60,255 nucleotides of DNA, from contig JAISCT010000049.1 in NCBI GenBank assembly GCA_031265355.1, positions 1 through 60,255 of the forward strand. The letters are read 5' to 3'. Numbering within the stretch: position 1 is the first letter of the stretch; every line of letters starts with the position of its first letter. The DNA comes from Oscillospiraceae bacterium. Lineage in GTDB: Bacteria > Bacillota > Clostridia > Oscillospirales > UBA929. The translations under genes and the position numbers were made by a program. Below, piece by piece: positions 44,410 to 58,233 of the stretch. The notes under the pieces are model-generated. The model saw nothing but the letters and a program-made list of their open reading frames with translations, had not been told where the DNA came from and made no database searches.

Positions 44410-44927
44410 GCGCAAAGCCGTTCAAAGTGGCCCTTCCGGGGATGCGAATTGTCAAGACGGGCCTGTGTGTGGCGATCTGCCTCATTTTGGGCCTTGTCGC
44501 CGGGTATCCGACACCCATCTATGCCTGCATCGCCGCCATCCTCGCAACGCGGCCGACGCTGGAGATTTCGTTTCGGTCCGGCCTTGACCGCCTGATGGGC
44601 ACCGTGGTGGGCGGCCTGCTGGCGATTGGCGTGCTGTTCTTCGACCTCTCTAGCATTCACCCTTACTTACAGGCCGTCCTCATCGGGCTCGGCTGCGCCG
44701 CCACACTGTATTTTTGCGTGCTCATCCGCAGCGTGGACGCGGCGGCGCTGTCCTGTGTCGTCTTCCTCATCATTGTCTCGCAGCACCCGCAGGACAAATA
44801 TCTCTTCGCCGTCACCCGTGTGCTGGAAACCCTGGGGGGGATTCTCGTCTCCATTGGGGTCAATAAATTTGTAAACATTCCCTGGAAACGCCCTCCCGCC
44901 AAAGACCCCTCCGAGGACGGCGAATAA
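44406..44927 (+). CDS. FUSC/aromatic-acid-exporter-like membrane protein
   Basis: 173 aa from GTG 44406 overlapping the PFK stop; no clear ribosome binding site, so translational coupling is assumed. Hydrophobic segments RIVKTGLCVAICLILGLVAG, then PTPIYACIAAILATRPTLE and GTVVGGLLAIGVLFFDL match the N-terminal half of the FUSC/ArAE family (DUF939-like). The cytoplasmic C-terminal domain of longer members is missing. The substrate is unknown. Confidence 0.75.
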   Translation: MSAKPFKVALPGMRIVKTGLCVAICLILGLVAGYPTPIYACIAAILATRPTLEISFRSGLDRLMGTVVGGLLAIGVLFFDLSSIHPYLQAVLIGLGCAATLYFCVLIRSVDAAALSCVVFLIIVSQHPQDKYLFAVTRVLETLGGILVSIGVNKFVNIPWKRPPAKDPSEDGE

Positions 44928-44942
44928 ACGCAGGCACGATAC

Positions 44943-45003
44943 GGCTCCCCGCCGGGCAAACAGTGCGTTTCGATGCACTGTCTGCCCGATGGGGAGCCTA
45001 TTT
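44943..45003. terminator. Long hairpin between convergent genes
   Basis: GGCTCCCC (44943-44950) pairs with GGGGAGCC (44991-44998), and inside it GGGCAAACAGTGC pairs with GCACTGTCTGCCC, followed by TATTTGT on the plus strand. Probably bidirectional for the FUSC-like gene and the GH2 gene. Confidence 0.7.
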
Positions 45004-45010
45004 GTGACGT

Positions 45011-50638
<5,628 letters not shown>

Positions 50639-51016
50639 CTAGCCCCCGGCGGCCTGTTTGTTCTTAAACGCGCCGATCAGGTATAGTACGGGGAGCACCA
50701 AACCGAGCACCAAGCTTTGGACGCTGAAATTGATGACGTTGCTCACCACGGAGAGCGCCGTCACGATGATGCCCATGACGATGCAAGTTCGCGCCTTGTC
50801 CGACCGTTCGGCGTACAGCACGCCGAAGATGCCGGCCACCAACTCGACCGCACCGCCGATCAGAGCCAAAATGGCCGCCGCAACGAGAAGACCGCCCACG
50901 CCCAGGACGTTGCCGATGAGACTGCCAAACAGAGCGATGAACCCGAAGAGGATGCTGAGCGCGCCGCCGATGATCATGAGAATGCCTGTGACCCGAAGAA
51001 ATTTCCTGCCATCCAT
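50639..51016 (-). CDS. Small four-helix membrane protein
   Basis: ATG 51016 (125 aa), seven bases behind AAGGAG. Four hydrophobic segments with Gly-rich helices (TGILMIIGGALSILFGFIAL, VGGLLVAAAILALIGGAVEL) and charged loop YAERSDKAR between helix 2 and 3. No catalytic motif. It ends 28 bases before the GH2 start on the same strand, so they may share a transcript. Function unknown. Confidence 0.7.
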   Translation of the reverse strand: MDGRKFLRVTGILMIIGGALSILFGFIALFGSLIGNVLGVGGLLVAAAILALIGGAVELVAGIFGVLYAERSDKARTCIVMGIIVTALSVVSNVINFSVQSLVLGLVLPVLYLIGAFKNKQAAGG

Positions 51017-51100
51017 GTATTCCACTCCTTCCGATTTTGCTGGGAACAGAATCAGTGTACCATGGAAAGCTCTTTTATGCAATCCTTTTGCCAGATTTGG

Positions 51101-52480
51101 TCACATTTCAGGCCGCTTTTGGGGGTCGCTCGGAATGCGGCGGCGGACATAAAGGTAGCTGCCGGCCGAAATCACGATGCCGGCGGCCCAACCGAGGCCG
51201 TAGGAGTAGAACATGGCGTCCGGACCGAAAAACGCCGCCAGAGAATAGGCGGAGAGCACGCGCACCAGCAGCATCGACACCAGCATCGACACCATCGGCA
51301 CCACGGCCCGCCCGCTGCCGCGCAGCACGGCGTTGAGGACGTACAGCACCGCTTGCAGCACAAAGAACGGCAGCACCGTCCGCAAGAAGACGACGCCCAT
51401 CCGGATCACGCTCTCCTCGTTGACAAACAGGCTCATGAGATCCCCGCCGAACGGCAGCGCCAGCACGCCAATCACCGCCCCGTAGCCGCCGGCCATCAAC
51501 AGCCCGGCTCGCAGGCCGCGCCGCACGCGGTCGAGACGGCCCTGCCCAATGTTCTGGCCGGTAAAGGTGGTCACGGACGTGTCTATACTCTGGATCGGCA
51601 TCGTAGCAAAGGTATTCAGATGGTTGGCGCCGGTGAATCCGGCCATGAACAGCGTGCCGTACTCGTTGATGAGCCGCTGCATGAACACGTTGCCCAGAGA
51701 GAACAGCGACTGGCTGATGCCGGTGGGCAGACCGACGCGCGCGACGTGGGCGAGCAGCTTTTTGTCCACGTCGAATTTCAGCAGCGTGAGATGCAAAAAC
51801 GAATACCGCCGGTTGATGTAGACGATACCCGCCACCCACGAGAATGTCTCGCTGATGACGGTGGCCACGGCCGCGCCGACCACCCCCCAGTGGAATAAAA
51901 AGACAAAGATCAGATCGAGCACAATGTTCATCCCGCAGGCGAGGCACAAAAAGAGAAAAGGAACCGTCGAATTGCCCATGCTCTGCAAAATCCCGGCGTT
52001 CAGATAGAACCCGAAGGAGCCGAGAAATCCGGGGATGACGATCATCATATACAGACGGGCCATCGTGAAGGTGTCCCCGGCCGGCACGTGGAGCAGACGC
52101 AGCAGCGCGCCGGCCAGGGGCAGGCTCACGGCCGTCAGCACCGCGATGATCGGCAGTAGCAGCGAATAGACGGATGAGACGAGCCGGCGCACCTTGCCTA
52201 AGTCCCCCGCGCCGTAAAACTGCGACAGCAGCACGGAGGCGCCGAGACCCATGCCCGCAAACAGAGAGGTGATCAGCGTGACGATGGGCACCGTGGTCCC
52301 CACGCCGGCCAGCGCCATCCCGCCCACGGCCTTGCCCACGACAATCGCGTCCACCATGCTGTAGAGTTGCTGAAAGACGTTCCCGGCCAAGATAGGCAAA
52401 GCAAACACAAGGATATGCCGTCTGGGGCTGCCCACCGTCATGTCGGTGGTGCCGCGGGCCTGATTGGAAATCTCTTCCAT
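51101..52480 (-). CDS. MATE-family efflux transporter
   Basis: ATG 52480 (459 aa), eight bases behind GGAGG. Twelve predicted helices in two homologous halves; MTVGSPRRHILVFALPILAGN and FQQLYSMVDAIVVGKAVG are the standard MATE opening, repeated as PTGISQSLFSLGNVFMQRLIN in the second half. MATE proteins export drugs and metabolites using Na+ or H+ gradients. It lies 88 bases behind a cysteine desulfurase gene on the same strand. Confidence 0.93.
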   Translation of the reverse strand: MEEISNQARGTTDMTVGSPRRHILVFALPILAGNVFQQLYSMVDAIVVGKAVGGMALAGVGTTVPIVTLITSLFAGMGLGASVLLSQFYGAGDLGKVRRLVSSVYSLLLPIIAVLTAVSLPLAGALLRLLHVPAGDTFTMARLYMMIVIPGFLGSFGFYLNAGILQSMGNSTVPFLFLCLACGMNIVLDLIFVFLFHWGVVGAAVATVISETFSWVAGIVYINRRYSFLHLTLLKFDVDKKLLAHVARVGLPTGISQSLFSLGNVFMQRLINEYGTLFMAGFTGANHLNTFATMPIQSIDTSVTTFTGQNIGQGRLDRVRRGLRAGLLMAGGYGAVIGVLALPFGGDLMSLFVNEESVIRMGVVFLRTVLPFFVLQAVLYVLNAVLRGSGRAVVPMVSMLVSMLLVRVLSAYSLAAFFGPDAMFYSYGLGWAAGIVISAGSYLYVRRRIPSDPQKRPEM

Positions 52481-52568
52481 ATCCACTTTCCTCCGTCCCC
52501 ATGGCACGCCGCTCCTTTGCGCGCGGACCGGGGACTTTTTTGAAACCCACCCGGGGTGTCGCGTCGCG

Positions 52569-53696
52569 TCACACGCTGTGCGCCAACGACGCCATGCCGG
52601 CGCGCAGGCCGGCCAGCAGGGCCTCTGTGTCCGTCGGCGTGTTCTCCGGCGAAAGACTTACCCGCAGTACGCCCGCGGCCACCGGGCCGGGCAGCCCCAG
52701 GGCGCGCAGGCCTTCGCTCCGGCGGCCCCGGTGGCAGGCAGACCCCGTTGACACATACACGCCGCGCTCCGACAAAAAGCGCAGCATGACCTCGCCGGGG
52801 TACCCGGGCAGGGAGACGCTCAGAATGTGAGGCGCGTCGTGTCCGGGCAGCAGCACGGCCCCCGGCAAAGCCGCGAGCCGCGCGGCCAGTGACTCTTTCA
52901 GTGCGTTCATGCGGGTCGCGTCCGTCTGCCAGGTCTGCGCGCGCGCCGCCGCCGCCGCGCCGAACGCGCACAGCGCCGGCATTGCCTCCGTGCCGGACCG
53001 AAGCCCTGCCTCCTGGCCGCCGCCCTGGACCACCGGTGCGAGGCGTACCCCCGGCCGCCGCCACAGCGCGCCCGCGCCCTTGAGTCCGCCGATCTTGTGG
53101 GCGGACAGGCTGAGCAAATCGACGCCCAGCACGTGCGGCCGGCTCTCCACTTTCAAAAAACCCTGCACCGCATCCGTGTGGATCAAAACGTCGGGCGCGC
53201 GCGCCCGGATCTGTGCGGACGCCTCGGCCACTGGGCCGACGGTGCCGAATTCCCCCGCCACGAGCCCCACCGACACCAGCACGGTGTCCGGCCGCAACGC
53301 TCCGACCAGCGCGCCGGCGGAGATCCGTCCCGACGCCGGCGGCAGAACGGTGACGTCAAACCCTTCGCCACCCAGTGCCTCCAGCGTCTTCAGCACCGCC
53401 GGGTGCTCCAGCGCCGTCGTGACGATGTGCCGACCCCGGCGGCGGCGCGCCTGCGCCGCGCCGCGCAGGGCGAGGTGCACCGACTCGGTGCCGCCGGCCG
53501 TGAAAATCACTGCCTCCGGCGCCGCCGCCAGCGCGCCGGCCACTTGCGCGCGCGCCGTCTCCAGCCGCCGCCGCGCCGCCCGCCCGGCCTCGTGCAGGGA
53601 GGCGGGGTTTGCCCAGTCTGTCTCCATGCACGCAAGGGCCGCCTGCAGCGCGGGCGGGCAAGGTCTCGTGGTTGCGGCGTTGTCCAAGTAGTGCAT
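52569..53696 (-). CDS. Cysteine desulfurase (NifS/IscS type)
   Basis: ATG 53696 (375 aa), nine bases behind GGAGGG. Aminotransferase class V features: MHYLDNAATTRP at the start, HTDAVQGF, the PLP-binding Lys in SLSAHKIGGLKG, and the catalytic Cys in STGSACHRG. The enzyme takes sulfur from cysteine for Fe-S clusters or tRNA thiolation. No scaffold gene (iscU, thiI, mnmA) is in view, so its pathway cannot be assigned. The 281 bases upstream hold only a short frame fragment without a start codon. Confidence 0.93.
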   Translation of the reverse strand: MHYLDNAATTRPCPPALQAALACMETDWANPASLHEAGRAARRRLETARAQVAGALAAAPEAVIFTAGGTESVHLALRGAAQARRRRGRHIVTTALEHPAVLKTLEALGGEGFDVTVLPPASGRISAGALVGALRPDTVLVSVGLVAGEFGTVGPVAEASAQIRARAPDVLIHTDAVQGFLKVESRPHVLGVDLLSLSAHKIGGLKGAGALWRRPGVRLAPVVQGGGQEAGLRSGTEAMPALCAFGAAAAARAQTWQTDATRMNALKESLAARLAALPGAVLLPGHDAPHILSVSLPGYPGEVMLRFLSERGVYVSTGSACHRGRRSEGLRALGLPGPVAAGVLRVSLSPENTPTDTEALLAGLRAGMASLAHSV

Positions 53697-53977
53697 GCAT
53701 CGTCGCCCTCCGAGGCCGGCTCCGCGCCACGATACCAAGCGGACCCGGCGTCTTAATCTTACGATTCTCAATCTGGCGCGGTCCGGCGCCGGCGTCGGGG
53801 CGCGTCAGATCTCCGCCGTCGTCTTGACCGTCGTCTTGCCGGTGCCATTCTTTATGCATATCCGGTAATCTCCCGTTCCACCCCGCCGGACCGCTGATTG
53901 CAGGAGTTATACACATTATCCCCCAAGTTGTCCCACAGTATTATGTAAACTGGGATTTTTTGGGATGCATAGAGGCG

Positions 53978-55525
53978 TTATTCCCCAAATCCCTGCGGGG
54001 GCAGGGGCTTGGCCAGGGGCTTCTCCGCTGCCGCGCGGGCCAGTTCCAGAGCGGTCTCGTAGACGGCGTCGAAGGGGCGGCCGCGTTCGAGCTGTCGGTC
54101 AGTCTCCGTCAGCAGCACCCGCAGTGTATCCACCCCGGCGTAGGCGGTCTCCGTCAGGCGGTACCGCTTCTGGAAGAGCCCCAGGGCCCAGCGGGTGTAG
54201 GCGTCGAACGTCTCGTCCGGCGTTCCGTAGAAGAAACCCAGCAGCGCGAGGCGCTGTTCCAGCCCCAGCACCCGGGCGGAGCGGGCGGTGGGCAGCACCG
54301 CCGCGCCGGCGGACAGGGGCGCCAAGGTCTCCTCATAGGGACGGTACTGCCGCTCCGGCACGGGGATGTCCGGCGTGATGCCCTCCCCGTCGTAGGCCAT
54401 ATGTTTCGGCAGCAGGGCGCGCAGCGCCGTGACAATGGCCACCGAGTCGTCGCTTAAGTTGAACACATACTGGCCGCGGCCCTTGCCGTAGGTCTGTGCG
54501 CCCACGAGGGTCGCGAGCTCCAGGTCCTGCAGCGAACCGGCGAAGAGCTCGGCGGCGCTGGCCGTGAATTCGTTCACCAGCACCACCACCCGGTTGGGCG
54601 TCCACTGGCCGGCGCCGGTGGACTCAAAGAGCTCGGGGAGCCGGTTCTTCCCCTCGACGGCGAACAGGATCTCTCCGGCCGTCGGGACCATCGCGTTCAG
54701 CATGTTGTACATCACCTGGGTGTCGCCCCCGCCGTTGTCCCGCAGGTCGATGATGACGGAACGGATCCCCTCGTAAGGGATCCGTCGGTAGGCCGTGGTG
54801 AAGGCCGCGAAATCCTCCAGTGTGCCGAAACCGGATATGGAAAAATAACCCACGCCGTCGCCGAGGTCCGAGTAGGAGACGTTGGAGGCCTGCAGCGCGG
54901 CGCGGACCACCGTGAAAACGCGTTCCGCCGTCTCGTCCGCCCGGCGCACGCCGAGCGTGACGGACGTCCCCTCCTCGCCGCGCAGCAGCTCCGCGGCGGC
55001 CTGCCACGGGAAGAGGGAGATGTCGACGCCGTCGATCCGCACAATTCGGTCGTCCCCCCGGAGCCCGGCCTCTTCGGCCGGACTGCCCGGCTGGACGACG
55101 TCGATGTAGAGGCCCGGGCCGCGGGTCGCGTCGACTTGGAGCCCCACGCCCACGAAGGGTTGTCCCGTCGGGTACTGCCGCTCGAACTCCGCGCGGGTCA
55201 GGTAGCGGGAGTAGACGTCGAGGTCTTCGTACATGACTGACACGAGCTTGTCAAACAGAGCGGGGTCCTCTTCGATCAGCGCGGCCAGCGCGTCGCCCAG
55301 CGGCCACTCCGACTCGCTGTCCAGCGCGTACAGAGCGATGATCTCGGAGAGTTGGGTCAGCGTCTCCAGCCGCCCTTCCCCGCCCGCGTCCCCCGCGCCT
55401 CCGTCCCCCGCCGCCCGCGCCGCCGCGCTCAGCGGCGCGGCGCACAGCAGCAGCACCGCCAACCAAACGGCCACCACCCGCCGCCCCGCGGCTCTGCAAC
55501 GCACAATGCACAGGAAATTCTGCAT
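53978..55525 (-). CDS. S41-family C-terminal processing protease with PDZ and peptidoglycan-binding-like domains
   Basis: Start uncertain; I chose ATG 55525 (515 aa), with ATG 55546 as the alternative, because a signal peptide (VVAVWLAVLLLCAAPLSAAA) follows. A PDZ domain covers about 125-215 (GVGLQVDATRGPGLYIDVVQ). The S41 core has the catalytic Ser in NEFTASAAELFAG and the Lys in AQTYGKGRGQ. The last 100 residues (LGLEQRLALLGFFYG, then FQKRYRLTE) resemble a peptidoglycan-binding domain. Such proteases trim cell-envelope proteins. It lies 58 bases behind argS on the same strand. Confidence 0.88.
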   Translation of the reverse strand: MQNFLCIVRCRAAGRRVVAVWLAVLLLCAAPLSAAARAAGDGGAGDAGGEGRLETLTQLSEIIALYALDSESEWPLGDALAALIEEDPALFDKLVSVMYEDLDVYSRYLTRAEFERQYPTGQPFVGVGLQVDATRGPGLYIDVVQPGSPAEEAGLRGDDRIVRIDGVDISLFPWQAAAELLRGEEGTSVTLGVRRADETAERVFTVVRAALQASNVSYSDLGDGVGYFSISGFGTLEDFAAFTTAYRRIPYEGIRSVIIDLRDNGGGDTQVMYNMLNAMVPTAGEILFAVEGKNRLPELFESTGAGQWTPNRVVVLVNEFTASAAELFAGSLQDLELATLVGAQTYGKGRGQYVFNLSDDSVAIVTALRALLPKHMAYDGEGITPDIPVPERQYRPYEETLAPLSAGAAVLPTARSARVLGLEQRLALLGFFYGTPDETFDAYTRWALGLFQKRYRLTETAYAGVDTLRVLLTETDRQLERGRPFDAVYETALELARAAAEKPLAKPLPPQGFGE

Positions 55526-55583
55526 TCTCAATTCTCCATTCTCCATGGGGTGAACCGCCCGCGAAGACGCGGGCGGTTCACCT

Positions 55584-57275
55584 CTACATGCTCTCGGGCG
55601 CGGAGATGCCAAGCAGCGTCAGGGCGTTCTTCAGAACCTGCCGGGTGGCGCCGGCCGCCGCCAGCCGGGCGCGCGCCGTCTCTGCCCCGGCGCCGCGGAT
55701 ATGGCAGGCATTATAAAAGCGGTGGAAACATCCGGCCAGCTCGACGGCGTACCGGTTGATGGCGGCCGGCTCGAAGGCCTGCGCGGCCTGCCGGATCTCA
55801 TCCGGGTAGCCGGCCAGTTTGCGCAGCAGCTCCCGCTCCTCCGGGGCCGTGAGCCGCGCCGCGGCCGGGACGTCCGGCGCCGCCGGCGTGAGGCCCTCGC
55901 CCGCCAGCAGTTTTAGCAGACTGCAGATGCGCGCGTGGGCGTATTGGACATAGTAGACGGGGTTCTCGGCGTCTGTTCGCACGGCGAGATCCATGTCGAA
56001 CTCCAGGTGGGTGTTCGATTGGCGCTGGTTAAAAAAGAAGCGCGCGGCGTCCACCGGGATCTCGTCGAGCAGGTCGGAGAGGGTGATGGCCCGGCCGGTG
56101 CGTTTGGACACGCGCACCACCTCGCCGTCGCGCGTCAGGCGCACAAGCTGCATCAGCACAAAGCGCAGCCGCGCGGGGTCGATGCCCAGCGCCGCCATGC
56201 CCGCCTGAAAGCGTAGCGTGTGCCCGTGATGGTCCGCGCCCAGCACATCGACGGCGAGATCGAAGCCGCGCTTTTCAAATTTGTCCCGGTGGTAGGCGAT
56301 ATCGACGGCGTAATAGGTGTAAAAACCGTTCGATTTTTGCAGCACGTCGTCTTTGTCGCCGCCGAACGCCGTGGCGCGAAACCAGAGCGCGCCGTCCTTT
56401 TGATAGGTGTGGCCCCGGGCGGTGAGCAGGTCTATTGTCTCCTGCACATACCCGCTCGCGTGCAGTTCGCTCTCTGGGAACCAGCGGTCATAACGGATGC
56501 GGTAGCGGGCGAGATCCGCTTGCATCCGTTCGATGTTCTTCGGGAGACCGAAGGCGATGAGCGCGTCGCGCCGCGCGCGCGGCGGCGCGTCCACATAGGC
56601 GTCGTCGTGCGCCTCGGCAAACGCCTCCGCGACGGCGCGGATGTCTTCGCCGTGGTAGCCGTCCTCGGGGAAGGGGCAGGCGTCCGGCCCGCGGCGCGCC
56701 TGTAAGTAGCGCGCCTCCAGCGAGGCGCCGAACAGCTCGACCTGGTGGCCGGCGTCGTTTAAATAAAACTCGCGGGAAACCGCGTAGCCCGCCGCGTCCA
56801 GTACGGCGGCGAGGGTGTCGCCCAACACGCCGCCGCGCGCGTTGCCGATTGTCATGGGTCCGGTGGGGTTCGCCGAGACAAATTCCACCACCACTCGCCG
56901 GCTCCGTCCGACGTCCTGCCGGCCGTATGCGTCGCCCTCCGCGGCGATATCGACGAGCACGGCGTCGTACCACGCGTCGGACAGCCGGATGTTGACAAAG
57001 CCCGCGCCGGCCGTTTCGACGGACGAAAAATAGGAGCCGGCCGTCTCCATCCGAGAGACCACCGCCTCCGCAATGGCGCGGGGCGGCCGGCGCAGCGTCC
57101 GGGCCGCCGCCAGGGCGAAGCCCGTCGCCCAGTCCCCGTGGGCGGCGTCCCGCGGCGCCTCCACCTCGGGCGCGGCGGCGCCGGGCGGCAGCGCGCCCGA
57201 GGCCACCGCCGTCTCATAGGCGGCCGTCACCAGCGCCGCGAGCTGCGCCCTGGCCGCCTCCGGCAAATTTGACAT
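55584..57275 (-). CDS. argS: Arginyl-tRNA synthetase
   Basis: ATG 57275 (563 aa), eight bases behind GGGGAG; ATG 57281 is too near. Class I architecture: N-terminal Add-1 domain, then SANPTGPMTIGNARGG in place of the HIGH motif, a KMSKS equivalent VRVSKRTGRA, and the C-terminal DALR anticodon domain (AINRYAVELAGCFHRFYN). The first His of HIGH is Thr and the last Asn; clostridial ArgRS often have HMGN here, so the Thr is the unusual residue. It forms an operon with the DUF1934 gene upstream and probably the protease downstream. Confidence 0.93.
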   Translation of the reverse strand: MSNLPEAARAQLAALVTAAYETAVASGALPPGAAAPEVEAPRDAAHGDWATGFALAAARTLRRPPRAIAEAVVSRMETAGSYFSSVETAGAGFVNIRLSDAWYDAVLVDIAAEGDAYGRQDVGRSRRVVVEFVSANPTGPMTIGNARGGVLGDTLAAVLDAAGYAVSREFYLNDAGHQVELFGASLEARYLQARRGPDACPFPEDGYHGEDIRAVAEAFAEAHDDAYVDAPPRARRDALIAFGLPKNIERMQADLARYRIRYDRWFPESELHASGYVQETIDLLTARGHTYQKDGALWFRATAFGGDKDDVLQKSNGFYTYYAVDIAYHRDKFEKRGFDLAVDVLGADHHGHTLRFQAGMAALGIDPARLRFVLMQLVRLTRDGEVVRVSKRTGRAITLSDLLDEIPVDAARFFFNQRQSNTHLEFDMDLAVRTDAENPVYYVQYAHARICSLLKLLAGEGLTPAAPDVPAAARLTAPEERELLRKLAGYPDEIRQAAQAFEPAAINRYAVELAGCFHRFYNACHIRGAGAETARARLAAAGATRQVLKNALTLLGISAPESM

Positions 57276-57310
57276 GTTCATCTCTCCCCTGCGTCAGGTC
57301 TGTGCGGAGA

Positions 57311-57340
57311 CTAACGTGGGTTGACCTGCAACCCACAACC
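57311..57340 (-). promoter_or_regulatory. Leader hairpin before argS, third copy of the GTGGG/CCCAC motif
   Basis: On the minus strand GGTTGTGGGTTG, loop, CAACCCACGTTAG. The stem is CAACCCAC/GTGGGTTG (57316-57323 and 57329-57336). GTTGTGGG and CCCACGTTAG are shared with the leader at 9325-9347. It lies 35-65 bases before the argS start. Confidence 0.5.
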
Positions 57341-57354
57341 TAAATTTTTGTTTT

Positions 57355-57377
57355 TTGTTGCCGCTTCGCGGCAACAA
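57355..57377. promoter_or_regulatory. Perfect 10-bp hairpin in the argS leader
   Basis: TTGTTGCCGC and GCGGCAACAA with a three-base loop. On the minus strand it is followed by AAAACAAAAATT, not by T. On the plus strand a T-run lies in front instead of behind. Likely a stability or processing hairpin between DUF1934 and argS. Confidence 0.4.
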
Positions 57378-57433
57378 GGTACTACAGTGCGGGCGCTCCG
57401 CGCGCGACACGCGATTTGGCGGCGTTCGCTGGC

Positions 57434-57868
57434 TCAGTGTACGCCGGGTTCCGAGACCACCACGCGGATGCGGTTCTCGCCGGTGAGGGCCTCGCCGACG
57501 TCGATCTCGTAGTCCACCTCAATCTGTCCGCCGGCGTCGTCCAGCCGGGTCTTCACACGGCGGGCGCTCACGCCGATGGTCAGCGGCCCCTCCTTGGTGT
57601 CGTAGTGAGAGAAATGCCGCCGGCCCTGTTCGAACACCATAAAAGAGCAGACAGGGCCCGTGCGCGACAAAATGACCCGCCCGTCCGCCACCCGCAACGT
57701 GGTGGTCGTACCGTCGAGCCCCGTGAGCGGGCTCTCCTGATAGGTGATCAGGTAGTCGCCGTCCTCACGCGTTAGACGCCCGAGCGTGATAAGCTCGATC
57801 CCGTCTTCCTCTTCAAATTCCGGGAAGCCCTGGCTCCCCCGGATAGAAATGATCACATGTTTGTCCAT
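57434..57868 (-). CDS. DUF1934 family protein
   Basis: 144 aa from ATG 57868. Small beta-barrel sequence (VIISIRGSQ, DYLITYQESPLTGLDGTTTT, FEQGRRHFSHYDTKEGPLTIG) as in YwiB-like DUF1934 proteins, which are often found beside argS in Firmicutes, as here. A promoter TGGACA-17-TACAAT ends seven bases before the ATG, so the mRNA would have almost no leader. Function unknown; a lipocalin-like fold is usual for the family. Confidence 0.85.
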   Translation of the reverse strand: MDKHVIISIRGSQGFPEFEEEDGIELITLGRLTREDGDYLITYQESPLTGLDGTTTTLRVADGRVILSRTGPVCSFMVFEQGRRHFSHYDTKEGPLTIGVSARRVKTRLDDAGGQIEVDYEIDVGEALTGENRIRVVVSEPGVH

Positions 57869-57875
57869 GCCACCC

Positions 57876-57904
57876 ATTGTACCACACCCGGCGCGCCCTG
57901 TCCA
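57876..57904 (-). promoter_or_regulatory. Promoter of the DUF1934-argS unit
   Basis: On the minus strand TGGACA (57899-57904), 17-base spacer, TACAAT (57876-57881). The ATG at 57868 lies eight bases beyond the -10. Confidence 0.55.
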
Positions 57905-58023
57905 CCAGCAGAAATCGCCTGCCGGCAAGCGGCACATCTCGCACCGTCTGCTCCCTGCATATACACGGCTCTTTTGAAAGAATGGCCTTCTTCTCTCTTT
58001 CCCCGGTTCCTGAACCGCTCAAA

Positions 58024-58056
58024 GGCCCCGGCGTCCTGAGGAAGGACGCCGGGGCC
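58024..58056. terminator. Perfect 14-bp GC-rich hairpin in the divergent region
   Basis: GGCCCCGGCGTCCT (58024-58037) pairs fully with AGGACGCCGGGGCC (58043-58056), loop GAGGA. The minus side continues with TTTGAG only. It lies between two divergent promoters and could insulate them. Confidence 0.5.
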
Positions 58057-58079
58057 ACACATTTTCGCCGGGTTCCGGC

Positions 58080-58108
58080 TTGACAGAGTGCAAAATCCCC
58101 ATTATAAT
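58080..58108 (+). promoter_or_regulatory. Consensus promoter of the ABC exporter operon
   Basis: TTGACA (58080-58085), 17-base spacer, TATAAT (58103-58108): full consensus, 126 bases before the first gene. Confidence 0.8.
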
Positions 58109-58152
58109 GAGTATGATAAAAAGAGTAAATTAGAGTAAGTTTCACCACTGGT

Positions 58153-58164
58153 TAGTTGTAACTA
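58153..58164 (+). promoter_or_regulatory. Possible operator
   Basis: TAGTTGTAACTA is an inverted repeat of five-base arms about 45 bases downstream of the -10, followed by the tandem TATAACG/TATAACG at about 58194-58208. Both could be regulator sites in the leader; no regulator gene is in view. Confidence 0.35.
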
Positions 58165-58233
58165 GCTGCGCCCGTCGACGGAACCGCTTTTGGTATAACG
58201 TATAACGGAACGAGAAGAAAGGGGCACTCGATA

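Noticed and set aside
53907..53915. A perfect DnaA-box-like TTATACACA between the cysteine desulfurase and S41 protease genes
   Set aside because: Only one copy, no cluster, no AT-rich unwinding region and no dnaA or dnaN genes nearby. A chance match.
53830..53916. A minus-strand frame ending ICIKNGTGKTTVKTTAEI with protein-like composition
   Set aside because: It opens after a stop codon without any ATG, GTG or TTG and has no ribosome binding site.
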